A DNA stretch of 64,000 nt, from the NCBI GenBank assembly GCA_963971225.1, contig OZ020270.1, forward strand, positions 2,356,001 through 2,420,000. Direction: 5' to 3'. The notes under the pieces were generated by a model. The model did no database searches. It saw nothing but the letters and a program-made list of their open reading frames with translations, and was not told the DNA's origin. This document shows, in pieces, positions 43,790-54,817 of the stretch. Position 1 is the stretch's first letter. The number at the start of each line of letters is the position of its first letter. Made by a program: the position numbers and the translations under genes. The stretch is from Melieria omissa (lineage: Eukaryota > Arthropoda > Insecta > Diptera > Ulidiidae).

Positions 43790-46499
43790 TTACACATTCA
43801 CACTTGGCAATACACCAAACTGCCGTCGCCGCCGAAACACAGCATTCGCATAATCATTCATTATGGCAATCAGCTGGCTGGTGGAGAGTGCTTCACGCAT
43901 ACACCACACACCGTCCGTTCGACTAATCCCCATCCGCCCAAGGTTCCTCAAATCTGAGTACAACGGGCACTCACACAAAACATGCAACCAATCCTCACGC
44001 GCAGCCCCACACATACACTCAGCACTTGCACTCGGGGCTCTCTCATGCAAAAATGCATTGAGTGACCCGTGTCCAGTGAGCAGGAACCCCAGGCTCAAGC
44101 CGAAGCCGAAATCCTTGAGCCCTACCACGAACCTCACATCCCGTATATACTCATATGTCGTTCTGCCATGGGGACTTTCGTCCCAACGCTGCTGCCAACG
44201 TTGCAGAACACAGTCCTCCAGTATTCGCTTACGCTTCATACTGTCAGCACTCTCCACACCTTCGCCTTGCAGCCACTCATACTGCAGCAGCACCTCTCTG
44301 TTCCCCCTCCTTAGCCCGAAGCCCACGGCACGCCGTATGACTACGAGATCTAGAGGAGCCGCACCCATCAACACCTGCAATGCATCTGTTGATACAGTGC
44401 GGCACACAGGCATACAACCTAACAACATAACACGCTGAATAGACAGCAAGTGTCTGCGGCCTACAACCGTCGCTGCCAATTCGTGCCATGCCGACGCTCC
44501 GTACGCAGCACAAGCTACGAACAGACCGTGGTAAATGGCACGAACTGCGCGTCGGCCAAGCCCCCAGTCACTCCTGAGTATCCGGCGCACCTGACCCATT
44601 ATTCACACAACCCTCTCTTTCAGCCTGACCAAGTGAGGAGCAAAACTCATTCTTTCGCCAATTGTTAGCCCCAAGTATTTGATTTGCGTCTCATACCGGA
44701 GGCCAACACCATTCACACGCACAATGGGCGGACGACTGCGAGCCAATTTGCCTTTCAGCAGCATGGTCACAGTCTTGTCCATTGCCACATCCACACCCAC
44801 CGATTCACCCGATTCACACACCATACACATATATTGCTCCCCCAAGCGCTCTACATCCGCTCTTGATCTGCCCTCCACAAGGATAAGCAGATCATCCGCA
44901 TACGCACAACACTTCCATACTGCTGCCAGACGCCGCAGTAGTGGATCCATCACGTAGTTCCATATATATGGACCACAGACGGAACCCTGCGGGCATCCTG
45001 GAGCCACATCTATTTCAACCCGTTCATTCTCCCCAATCACACATGCCTTCCTGTCTGACAAATAGCTCTTCCAGAGAGCTGTTTCCAGGCAGTTGGCATG
45101 ATTCAACCACTCAACCACTTTATCCCAGCGCGCTTTGATCGCGCTTTGAGCGCGCGTTTGATCACCTGCGCTGCAGCGCAGGTGATCAAACGCCCCCTAA
45201 AATCTACAAACACACCGAGAACATAGTTCTCGCAATTCTCACGCACCACCGATTTAACATACATCCACGCATCTTCCACACCGAGTCTCTTTCGAAACCC
45301 AAACTGTCTATCCGATAGCCCACCCAGTTGCGCTTGAAGCCGATCCACCATAATCCGTTTCAGTACTTTACCAAGTACCGGTAGGAGGCAGATACCCCGA
45401 TAAGAACGGGGGTTAGTCCTGATCTTATCAGGAGACTTCAAGAGCACTACGACCCTAGCTATATTCCACGCGAGTGGAAAATAAGCTTCATAAAGGCATT
45501 TCTCGTAGATGGCCTCCAGGTACTCCGGAATGACTTTGTACAAGGCTTTACACATCTCGCCAGTCAAACCATCGACACCCGGTGACCGTCTAGACCTAAC
45601 CAGGCCAAATGCATAATCTAACTATCCGTCTTCTAATCCACTTGCTCGCTCACATCCACTTGCTTCTTCTTACTGCGGCAGATCCGATAGACATGACCCC
45701 ATGGATCATCCCTATGGTCTGCCACAAACTCCCGCCAATTGTCTTCCTTAACGCGAACAAGCATACTCGTATACTCATTCAAGTGCTCAGAATTGGCCGC
45801 CCGGGCGCACTGAAACTTACGTCTCAGACGCCTGACCGACCGCCTCTTTGCACTTAACTCATTCGTCCACCACTTCACCCGCCTCTGGTTCACTCTTTCC
45901 CATATCTGAAACATGCTATCATTCACACGCCAGACACACTCGTTAAGACGAGCGACCTGGTCGTCCACATCCATGCATTCAAATTCACTAAGTGGCGTTG
46001 AGAACAACAATGTCTCGCGGAACCAACCATTCACTCATTGCCTCACCCCTCTGGTAGCCGGCAGAATGCCACGATACCTTGCTGAACCACAGCGGTGATG
46101 TGGCATTCGCATCCATACCTATCAGTACAGGTGTGCCGCCTGCTAGACGGAACACCGTGTCAAGATAGTCCAAATAGGACTCTAGAGGCTCACCATACTT
46201 GCAGTAGACCCTGCCCACAATCACTTTACCAAAGTGACCTTGCACGCTCACACAAACACCATATTCAGTCGCACACACAACCATACAGTCCAGATGGACG
46301 TCATTCACAATTACAGCTGCATTTGCCCTGGTGTCAGAAAAGACCCGCATAGCTGCAGGTATTCCCCGTACGACACCATTGGTGGCGTATGGTTCCTGCA
46401 CCAGGGCAATTGCACTGCACATTCACTCATACATGCACCTAGCTCACACATCACGGCATACGCGCCCTGACAGTTTAACTGTACTGCCTGTAGACCCAT
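43790..46499 (-). pseudogene. R1-like ORF2: endonuclease, reverse transcriptase, C-terminal CCHC
   Basis: It starts at ATG 46499-46497 overlapping the ORF1 stop. Blocks on the - strand: ALVQEPYATNG and IGMDANATSPLW (endonuclease, to ~46010); a linker with RRVKWWTNEL; RT with RSPGVDGLTGEM, NPRSYRGICLLPVLGK and VFVDFRG (about 45205); APGCPQGSVCGP and YADDLLIL (44920-44905); and a C-terminal CMCGAAREDWLHVLCECPLY zinc motif near 43990. Breaks: a frameshift near 46420, a deletion near 46000, palindromic DNA at 45154-45193 in place of the segment after VDFRG, a shift near 45110, and TGA at 44603-44605. Confidence 0.88.
45154..45193. repeat. Perfect 40-bp palindrome in the R1-like RT
   Basis: Each 20-base half is the exact complement of the other with no spacer; the right half is CAGCGCAGGTGATCAAACGC, and the centre is between 45173 and 45174. 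It replaces coding sequence just after the RT motif VFVDFRG. GCGC-rich repeats (GCGCTTTGA) flank it on the left. Confidence 0.95.
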
Positions 46500-47000
46500 C
46501 AATGAACAGCATGCGCCCTGGCCAGAATTTGGCTATACGCCGGACAGTCGGTGGACATCATATAATGCCCAGCCGGCTTGCCCCGCAACGCGCAATTCCG
46601 GCAATGCAGCTCATTGCTGCACTGCTGAACGCGATGACCGCTCTGGCCACAGCGCCGACAAACGTCCGCTTTCATACGACATTCAGCCACTCTATGGTCA
46701 AAACTCAAACACCTAAAGCAGCCAGGCATCGGCATGAAAGGCCGCACGCGGAACGAAAACCACTTAATGTAGCATCGCTCCGCCTCCAGAAGGCACGAAA
46801 GCAAACCTTCGTTCCCTTCCAACACGACGTTGGATGCCCCACCAGAGCCTACCGTCCACGGGCGACTCACCATGCGGACGCCTTTCTTAAAGGCAGCCGG
46901 GCTTATCCGCTCCTTGAGGTTCAACTCATAGAGCTCTTCCATGAATTCACTCGGAGAAATCTCCGAGTGAACCCCATGGACGACAACCCTCGGGCCCACC
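46499..47000 (-). pseudogene. R1-like ORF1, C-terminal part with three zinc knuckles
   Basis: It includes GPRVVVHGVHSE at the truncated N-side, then CFRCLSFDHRVAEC, CRRCGQSGHRVQQC and CRNCALRGKPAGHYMMSTDC. These bind nucleic acid in R1-type ORF1 proteins. The stop TGA (46501-46499) overlaps the ORF2 ATG as TGATG. Confidence 0.88.
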
Positions 47001-47593
47001 ATTTTATACACTTTTATCAGCATATTCCAATGATTGCGAATTACACGTTTCAGCTCAGTTTAATTTTTTCTGACTTGTCGATGTCCCAACAACCACTTCA
47101 TTTTTCTTTATCAAATTTTAAAAGATTCTTACAAGAATATGCAAAAATATTAAGTTATTTTGTATTTAAATACAGTAATATTACTCTATTATTTCACGAC
47201 GTTCATTTTTGGGTATCGCATCCGTTGCGCTGCTTAAAGTTTATCACTTTATCAAAAGCTTATATGTATTATGTGATTACAACATTTGGCTATAAAATTC
47301 AGTAAAAAGTTAAACATACGAAAACACATGTGATAGGGTTGCTCGCAAACCAAGGATATTTGGTTAGAAATAAAAAACGGCAACACTGGTCTAAATTTTG
47401 TGCTTCGGCAATGTTCAGTTCGGTAACATTTTTTTATATTCTTTTCTAATAGCCTTACCTAAAACATGAAAATTAAATAGCTAAAATTTATATTTCAGAA
47501 AATAGTAGTACAATCGGCCTGTGGGTAGTACGGTAGTACAGATGATGAAATAGTAGTAAAATACTACTATAGTAGTACGTTCGGCAGCACTGT
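47001..47593. mobile_element. hAT-2-family remnant (right end)
   Basis: It matches 18810-20017 in several blocks (for example AGTAGTACAATCGGCCTGTG) and ends in the inverted repeat CGGCAGCACTG. The left end is missing where it meets the R1-like element. Confidence 0.8.
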
Positions 47594-47762
47594 GCGGAAT
47601 GCATCACACGCATTGCGCGAGTTGCTTAGTTCATTTTATGCATTGTAAAACCGAACTGACTCGCCTCGTGTCAAAATAGGTTTTTTTTTTTTTAAACAGG
47701 AACAAACGCGCAGGGGATGACCCCTATTAATGCGAAGCATTGCGTTGGTTCAGGAAGTATAT

Positions 47763-48322
47763 TGTAACGATAAGACAGTGTCGCTGTGCAAAGCAACCCT
47801 GTCGCTACGCGCCGTGCTATAATTCAATCTGGGAACGACGGCCGCGATAATAAGGGGAACCTCCATCATTGCCAACCTGGCAATGATGGACACTTTTAGG
47901 CCAACCTGGCAATGATGGACACTTTTAGGCCAACCTGGCAATGATGGCTACTTTTAGTCCAACCTGGCAATGATGGCCGCGATAATGCACACTTTTAGTC
48001 CAACCTGGCAATGATGGACGCGATCAACATGGAAACCTTTAGTCCACTCTGAAATGTGCGAGAACGATCTGCGCGATGGCCGGACAGGTATAAAAGGCAG
48101 CCGGGTGCGGCGCAGCGATTCAGTCTGATTTTGACTAGTGAAGGTGCCACACGGAGTGATTAAGCAAATAATCAAGTGTAAAGACAGTGGAGTGTGAAAT
48201 TGGTGAAATAAAGTGATAGTTGGTTTTTATTGACTGCGTTTGCATAACTAAAGTTGTTTTATTTTCAAATTGCACACTCCAGTGATACGTAACAGCCCAC
48301 TAGAACTAGACATAACATAACA
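47763..48322 (+). repeat. gypsy-D 5' LTR with expanded U3 repeats
   Basis: It is 560 bp against 422 bp for its partner. The extra length is a ~29-bp tandem repeat containing CAACCTGGCAATGATGG, about five copies from 47873 to 48015. A 12-bp-stem hairpin lies at 47863-47889. TATA box 48089-48095. The last bases (ATAACATAACA) also differ from the 3' copy. Confidence 0.88.
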
Positions 48323-48324
48323 TT

Positions 48325-48343
48325 TGGTGTCAGAAGTGGGATT
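48325..48343 (+). other. Primer binding site for tRNA-Leu (gypsy-D)
   Basis: TGGTGTCAGAAGTGGGATT, identical to the gypsy-C site. Confidence 0.85.
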
Positions 48344-48383
48344 GTGGAAAACTGAAAATAAATAAAATTATAAAAGCACGGAC

Positions 48384-49645
48384 ATGGTTAAACTCGAGCT
48401 GCTGAAGGTGGACCAGCTGAAGAAGGAGCTGGCTGCCTGGAATTTGCCGACGGCGAAAAGGTGGAATTGCAGTTGCGCTTGCGAGAAGCATGTGAGGCAC
48501 GAGGCGTCGATAGGGCTGTGCACGAGTTCGGAGCGCAAGAACTAGAGGCGTCTTCCAAGGTGGATGAGTCGCCTGCTGGTGCTGCTTCGCTACAGAGTAC
48601 AGCTGCAGCGGCTGCGCCAATACAAGCGTTGGACATGAGTCAACTAATGGCTGCACTCAAAGGCATGTCGGCGCAACTGGAAACGGCGAATCGAGAAATG
48701 GCAGCGAAAATGGAAACGGCGATACATGAAATACCGGCGCAAGTATCAGAGCGAATGGAAGTCAAGCTTCAGGAAAACTCTGCGCGCTTGGAGCAAAAAG
48801 TGGAGGAAATCTCAGACAGGATTAATGGGAAAGTCGAGCACCTGGAGACGCGGGTAGAGCAGTTGGATAAACGAGTCGACGACCTGGATGATTCCCTGAA
48901 CAAACGAGTTGACGAGCGGCTTAGAGAGGTACAGCTGCGAGCAAGGGTGCGGTCAGTTGAGGAAAGTTTCGCCATAGAAGCGCCTACCCATGATGGTACT
49001 ACGTCGTTTGACACATTTAAATTGCAATTCGACTTGGCTGCTTTGGAAAATCAGTGGACAGATATCAGGAAAGGTCGGAGACTGATACTGGCTCTAAGAG
49101 GTCCTGCGGCTGAGGTAATAAAGACAGTTCCGGAAGGTTTGAGAGGTGATTACGACACCGTCATAAGGGCGCTGGCAGCTAGATACAGTGACGAGCACAA
49201 CAAAATGCTGTATTATTGCGAGCTGAAGAGCCGTAGACAATGGGCCAACGAGGCGCTGACAGACATATGCAGCAGACATTGAGCGGCTCGTACAGTTGTG
49301 CTACCCGGAATTCGGCGCTGATGACCTCGAGAGGATGAAGATTGAGTCATTTATTGAAGGTCTTCATAACCCACACGTCGCAGTGCGTTGTTGATGGGCA
49401 AGCCGACATTCAAGGAGACGGTGACCAGCACGATGACGTATGAGGCGGCCTGGAGAGGAAGTTTTCGACATTCATCTGCGGAAAAGCGTCGAGCCCAATC
49501 TGGACGTGTCACACAAAGCCAGACAGTGAGCTCGGTGGTACCAGCGGGGCTGCGGGCAGTGTCATCTAGAGTCAGTTGCTGGCAATGTGGCAAGCAAGGC
49601 CACATATCACGAGACTGCCATCTGCGAGAAAAGCGTTCCGGACAA
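48384..49645 (+). pseudogene. gypsy-D gag, frameshifted
   Basis: It starts MVKLELLKVDQLKKELAAW (SAP-like) at 48384. A frameshift near 48452 moves it to the frame open at 48461-49282, which has the coiled coil (LEQKVEEISDRING, LNKRVDERL) and the capsid-like block. A one-base insertion near 49254 and a deletion near 49370 follow. The knuckle CWQCGKQGHISRDC (about 49579-49620) is kept. The coiled coil is arranged differently from gypsy-C. Confidence 0.85.
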
Positions 49646-51100
49646 CAGATGTCGCCAAGAAGGGCTGCCGCTCTGCCACACCATTCGTGCAAAACCGAGT
49701 GTAGGCATAACTCGCGAGCCGAAAGCGAGAGACAAATTGTGGATGTTCGGTCGATAAGCGTTATGCCAGAGGAAGAGTGGTCTGCGGAAAGGCTACAAAA
49801 GGGGGGATGCGGATCTTGCAAAAATCATCAAAGCAAGAAGCAAGGCGCCCGTCCAGACTGGCAGGAGATGGCCGGTGAAAGCCCAATCGCTAAGGCTTAC
49901 TGGGCACAGTGGAAAAGTCTGCGGCTGAAAGAAGGATGCCTGTACCGCGAATGGGAGAGCGCGGATGGTCTGACCAGCAACTCCCTAATGGTAGTGCCGA
50001 AATGCAGAATCAACGAGGTCATCGAGGCATACCATAACGACTCCAGTGGAGGGCACCTGGGCATCACCAAAACCGTCGCCAAAATAAAAATACGATTCTA
50101 CTGGGTAGGATGTCAGGAGTCTGTAGCCGAGTGGATTAAGAGCTGCGACCGATGTTCAGCCGCGAAAGGGCCGACAAGAAAATCTCGAGGTCGCATGCAG
50201 CAGTACAACGTGGGAGCGCCCTTCGAGCGGATTGCTATGGACGTCGCCGGCCCATTCCCAACTGGCTGTCAAGGCATCAAATATGTGCTGGTGGTAATGG
50301 ATTACTTCAGCAAATGGCCCGAAGTGTACCCTATTCCTAACCAGGAGGCCACTACGATCTCGGAAAAGCTGGTAAACAACTGGGTAGCCAGGTTCGGAGT
50401 TCCGTTGGAGTTACACTGAGATCAAGGCCGGAATTTCGAGTCTGTGGTATTCAAGGAAGTGTGTGAGCTGCTGGGGATAAAGAAAACGCGTACCACGCCT
50501 TTGCACCCACAGTCCGACGGCATGGTGGAACGCTTTAACCGGACACTGGAGGAATACCTGCGGAAAGTGGTAGGCAGGAATCAAAAGGATTGGGAAACGC
50601 ATATCCCCCTGTTCCTGATGGCGTATAGGTCAGCCCCGCACGACACGACATCACTCACTCCAGCCCGAGCGGTGTTCGGCACAGAGTTGCGGTTACCCGC
50701 TGACTTGAAGTTCGGGGTATTCAGCACGACGGGAGGCGCTAAGATGGACTACGTGACCAATAAGCGGGCGGAACTGGAGGAAATTCACCAATTTATAAGG
50801 GGCCGCACCAAACTGGTCAGCGATACGGCGAAAGCCAGATATGATCTACGGGCCAACTCAGCAGGGTTCCAAGAAGGCGATCTGGTAATGCTCTACAACC
50901 CGCAGCGGACGAAAGGTTTGTCTCCGAAACTTCAAGCGCCATGGGAAGGACCGTACGAAGTCGTGACTAGGATTAACGACGTGGTATACAGGATTCAACT
51001 TTGCAGCAATAGAGGCGCTAAGCTGAAGGTAGTCCATTTGGAGCGCCTGGCGCCTCATCACAGCGGAGCCTCGGCACTTGTTCGGGACGAACAAGTCTAA
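49388..51100 (+). pseudogene. gypsy-D Gag-knuckle/integrase fusion, with a stop in integrase
   Basis: The frame runs from the Gag knuckle straight into the linker before integrase (ESERQIVDVRSISVMPEEEW), so protease, RT and RNase H are deleted near 49660-49690. It continues through the H-H-C-C region and MDVAGPF to TGA at 50417-50419, inside the second catalytic motif. The remainder (50444-51100, DGMVERF, WEGPYEVV) is open to the normal end. Confidence 0.88.
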
Positions 51101-51111
51101 GTGGTGGGCAG

Positions 51112-51533
51112 TGTAACGATAAGACAGTCTGTCGCTGTGCAAAGCAACCCTGCTGCTACGCTCCGTGCTATAATTCAATCTGGCAACGACGCCCGCGATA
51201 AAACTTTTAGTCCAATCTGGCAACGATGGTCGCGCTCATCATGGAAACCTTTAGTCCACTCTGGAATGTGCGAGAACGATCTGCGCGATGGCCGGACGGG
51301 TATAAAAGGCAGCCGGATGCGGCGCAGCGAGTCAGTCTGGTTTTGACAAGTGAAGTTGCCACACGGAGTAATTAAGCAAATACTTAAGTGTACGAACAGT
51401 AAAGTGTAAACTGTGAATAATAAAGTGACTGTTGGTTTTTAATTGGCTGCGTTCGAATAAACAAAGTTGTTTCATTTTCAAATTGCACAATCCAGTGATA
51501 CGTACTAGCCCACTAGAACTAGCATTCGTAGCA
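51112..51533 (+). repeat. gypsy-D 3' LTR
   Basis: This is 422 bp, TGTAACGA...CGTAGCA, with TATA at 51301-51307. It is closer to the gypsy-A LTR than to its own 5' partner in the U3 repeat region. The terminal base change (GTAGCA) is unique here. Confidence 0.92.
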
Positions 51534-51537
51534 ATAT

Positions 51538-52003
51538 GATTGGCATGACGACTTATATGGTCGCTACAAACAAAGTTCCTAAAGATCTTATCAAAAAAGT
51601 AGACCTAATATTTGATTGCATGAATAGGGCAATTGGATAATTGCTTTAGATCGGCTTTACAATTGAATAATGAGTCGTACAAATTTATAAAGATTTTTTT
51701 AATTATTTGAAAGATGTTAAATGTATTGATGATTAAAGTTTTATTTTTGAAACTAAAATCCTTTTTTCTGATAAAATTAAGCAATAACCCACATAAATAT
51801 TTTATAACAAAAAAGTTTTTAACCAAGATAAACTAGAAAATACGTTTGCAATTTCGGGACAAAATTCAAGTAGTACTCGGTCAAGTGTAACAACAAATTT
51901 CGAAGATACACAGGATTCTATGAATCAAATCCTACTACATGCTAAGAGAGACGAAACTGCAGTAATTATTTCAGCAGTAATTACAACAATTATTACAACA
52001 AAT
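51538..52003 (+). other. Non-coding or heavily decayed region
   Basis: Fragments such as PKDLIKKVDLIFDCMNRAI near 51575-51640 vaguely recall P-family transposase but are broken by many stops. I make no call. Confidence 0.3.
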
Positions 52004-52005
52004 TA

Positions 52006-52737
52006 TCAGGTGTACAACTTTGCTTCCGCCGTTTTCCGATAGGTGGCTGTACCGGCTGAGGCTGGTTGAAATACATAGATGGTAATGGCTTTAAAGTGAT
52101 TGTCAACGAATTGTCATCGCCGTTTCAGTGACAGTTGTTCTTGTTTTCGTATTATTCACGCTCGAAAATGTCCGTTTATGTGCCCAATTCTCGCCATTTG
52201 CGGGAAGTTTTACTTTTCTGTTACAATTCGAAAAAAAATGCATCTGAAGCGCATCGAATGCTCTCAGAAACTTACGGTGATTCTGCTCTGAGTGAAAGAA
52301 CGTGTCGGGAGTGGTTTCAACGTTTTAAAAATATCAAGAGCGACATGACAAAGTCATCCTCCAACACGACAATGCTCGGCCTCACGTCGTAAAAGTGGTC
52401 AAAAAGTACCTGGAAACGCTGAAATGGGAAGTCTTGCCCCACCCGCCGTATTCCCCACATGTCGCCCCTTCTGACTTCCACCTATTCCGTTCGATGGCAC
52501 ACGGCCTGGCAGATCAACATTTTCAATCCTTCGAAGAATTGGAAAAATGGATTGCTTCATGGATAGCGTCAAAAGAGGACTCCTTTTTTCGAGCCGGGAT
52601 CCGAAAATTGCCGGAAAGATGGGAGAAAGTTGTCGCTAGCGACGGACAATACTTTGAATAATACATCTGTAAGCACTTTTTCGCAATAAAGCTTTTAATT
52701 TTTGAAAAAAACGGCGGAAGCAAAGTTGTACACCTGA
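52006..52737 (+). mobile_element. Internally deleted mariner element
   Basis: It is 732 bp with inverted ends TCAGGTGTACAACTTTGCTT, flanked by TA (52004-52005 and 52738-52739). A full mariner is about 1.3 kb, so roughly 0.6 kb is missing from the transposase. Confidence 0.92.
52168..52661 (+). pseudogene. mariner transposase, N- and C-terminal parts fused
   Basis: From ATG 52168: the N-terminal helix-turn-helix region (SVYVPNSRHLREVLLFCYN ... REWFQRFKN), then a deletion junction near 52345 with a frame change. It continues with QHDNARPH (second catalytic Asp) and PYSPHVAPSDFHLF (third Asp of DD34D), ending WEKVVASDGQYFE at 52661. The first Asp is deleted. Confidence 0.9.
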
Positions 52738-52739
52738 TA

Positions 52740-53223
52740 TTTTGTAGATAAAAACTTCGACAATCGAGTAAAAATTAACATGAATAAGAATTGTGGCATA
52801 TGTTTCCAAAAACTAATAAATGATGACCTTTTCACTGCGCTATGTGAAACATTTTCCATACAAATTATCAATCGGTTACAGACTTTTGCTACCTATTTGC
52901 TCCTTCAGATTTCCTGATAATGCTGTGACAGTAAATTAAAAAAAGGAAGTTCCAAACGATGTAAAACATAAACAATAAAAAAACAGCAAAAGAAGAGCTG
53001 TTTACATTTTTCTCGAGCTGTGTAGCCAAACCAATCGTCAACACAAAAAAGCATACACACAAAAACTACAACAGCAAAAAGCAATGGCGTCGTTGAAACG
53101 ACGAGCATTGCGCTGGCTGGTGTTGCTGTGAGAAATTTGCACAAACAATTATTTAGTGACCAAAACAACCACCAACGCCTCAAAGTACACAGGAGAAGCG
53201 GTACTTTCACTTCATGTGTGTTT
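52740..53223. other. Non-coding region before hAT-5
   Basis: No recognisable gene. A short + frame near 53082-53130 (ATGGCGTCGTTGAAACG) is not convincing. Confidence 0.35.
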
Positions 53224-53988
53224 GTTATAGCTAGGGATGGCAAGATTAATCGAATGAATAGCGTTAATCGATTATTTCTTTTCAAAAAGCGATTTAATCT
53301 AATCGAATTCCACCTTGCGATTAATCGAATCATTAATCGATTAGTTGCCGATTAATCGCGAAATTGCCTTTGAATCGTTTGAGCATTGCTGCCACACTCA
53401 AATCGCTTGAAAATCTTAAAATGCCTGCAAACTTGCCCATGTAACCCCCACGGCATTTGTTTATTTCACACCACTGATTACAAAATTAAACCACATCACT
53501 AGTTTGCAAAAATTTGGCGCGTATACTAAGGGAAACAAGCGTTTGTGCACTTTAGGTAAGTTTTTATTGGTTTTTCGCAAAATTTACCGAATTTTTTCAA
53601 TCTCGACACTCGCTTCTCCACTATATTGTGAATACGGCATCACATCCTTGACAACCTGATTGCTTTCTCTTTTCGTGTGATCTCAGTTAGCAATAAAGCA
53701 CGAATTATTTACAAAAAAAAGTCTTAGTTTATACGATTTCTAGTTTCTTCAAAAATCGGAGTTGAATATGACTAGGTCGATTCGACGAAGAATACCAACA
53801 ACGTATGTAAAATATGATTACTCTTGTAGGGTTAAACTGCTATTCCTAGATACTTTTTCATTGGCATTCGCCGTGCTTTCCATGCGACATCCTGCCTATT
53901 AGCTTTCAAAATTACTTTTTCTGCAATCAAATTTAAGCCAAAATTGTAATTTTATGTAAAAAAAAATTTTTTTTTTTAAATTCAAACA

Positions 53989-54806
53989 AACCCTTTATCT
54001 TAACATATTTATACACTTTGTTTCATAGTTATAGGGAAGCAAAAATTTTTTGGAAATCCGAAAAACGGTAAGTGTTAAAAAAAAATTAATGATGCAGGTT
54101 AGCGACCACGTGGTCACCTTAAAACAAAACAACAACAACTTTTTTCTACTAACGGTATATTTTGAGCAAGCTGATCAAGTGTGAAAAAAGTAACGAAACA
54201 CGTGTTTCATTGCTATAGGGAAAGTGGATTAAGAAAAGAAATTATAACAACAACTCATTTTAAATTTCAATTAATAATTTATTGCTTCACCATTATTATT
54301 AATAAGACTATAAATCCTATTTGGCATCGAATTCGAATACTGGAGAAGCATTTCTGGAGTCAGTGACTCCCACGTACGTAAAATCGCAGTTTGCAACTCA
54401 GAAACAGTATTAAATTGCCGATAATCTTCATACACTTTCCTTGCCAGCCATCCCCAGATGTTTTCTATTGGGTTTACATCTGGGGAACAAGAAGGCCACT
54501 CAAGACAGTTGATATTTTGGCTTTCCAACCAAGTTTTCGTAGACCTGCTTATGTAGATTCGTGCATTATCCTGCTGAAAAATAAATGATTTTTCTGGAAA
54601 GCTACGGATGAATGGCAGTAAATGGTTTTCTAGCACTGTCTGATACTCCTCGCTTTTCATACGGCAAGAGGGAAAGGCCAAGTGTGCTGTGCCAGAGCTT
54701 GAGAAGGCGCCCCATACCATTAAGGATCCTCCACCGAAATTGCGCTTGGAAAAAATACGCGGCTCCTTGCGCAAGTCTCTCCAATACCCCAAAAAACCAT
54801 TGCAGC
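53989..54806 (-). mobile_element. Tc1-like element remnant
   Basis: It keeps the - strand transposase C-terminal half and, on its 3' side, two direct repeats of the GTTTCATNGNTATAGGGAA type (about 54023 and 54204), as in Tc1 elements with IR/DR ends. The other end is lost against the Helitron-like element near 54806-54818. Confidence 0.65.
54271..54806 (-). pseudogene. Tc1-like transposase, C-terminal part
   Basis: It shows YWRDLRKEP, GGGSLMVWGAFS, FQQDNARIYISRST (second Asp) and PSCSPDVNPIENIWGWL with the final Glu of DD34E, then a normal C-terminus. The DNA-binding N-terminus and first Asp are missing. Confidence 0.88.
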
Positions 54807-54817
54807 AAATATCTTTA

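Larger units (their letters stand above)
43371..47000 (-). mobile_element. R1-clade non-LTR retrotransposon, 5' truncated and decayed
   Basis: On the - strand: ORF1 with three CCHC knuckles (47000-46499), ORF2 with endonuclease and reverse transcriptase (46499-43790), and a 3' UTR (43789-43371). The 5' side ends against a hAT-2 remnant. The zinc-knuckle ORF1, apurinic-type endonuclease and C-terminal CCHC are typical of R1-clade elements. No target-site preference can be seen. Confidence 0.85.
47763..51533 (+). mobile_element. gypsy-D: internally deleted Ty3/gypsy element
   Basis: It runs 5' LTR 47763-48322, tRNA-Leu primer site, gag, a deletion removing protease, RT and most RNase H, then integrase and 3' LTR 51112-51533. 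TSD ATAT at 47759-47762 and 51534-51537. It is of the same family as A and C but gag is more divergent. Non-autonomous. Confidence 0.93.

Noticed and set aside
43863..44438. 191-codon + strand ORF
   Set aside because: Antisense of the R1-like ORF2 C-terminus.
46331..47305. 324-codon + strand ORF
   Set aside because: Antisense of the R1-like ORF1/ORF2 start, running on into a hAT-2 remnant; no domain and no sensible start.
51538..51830. Possible P-family transposase fragment
   Set aside because: Only a short similarity, many stops and no TIR pair; too weak to call.
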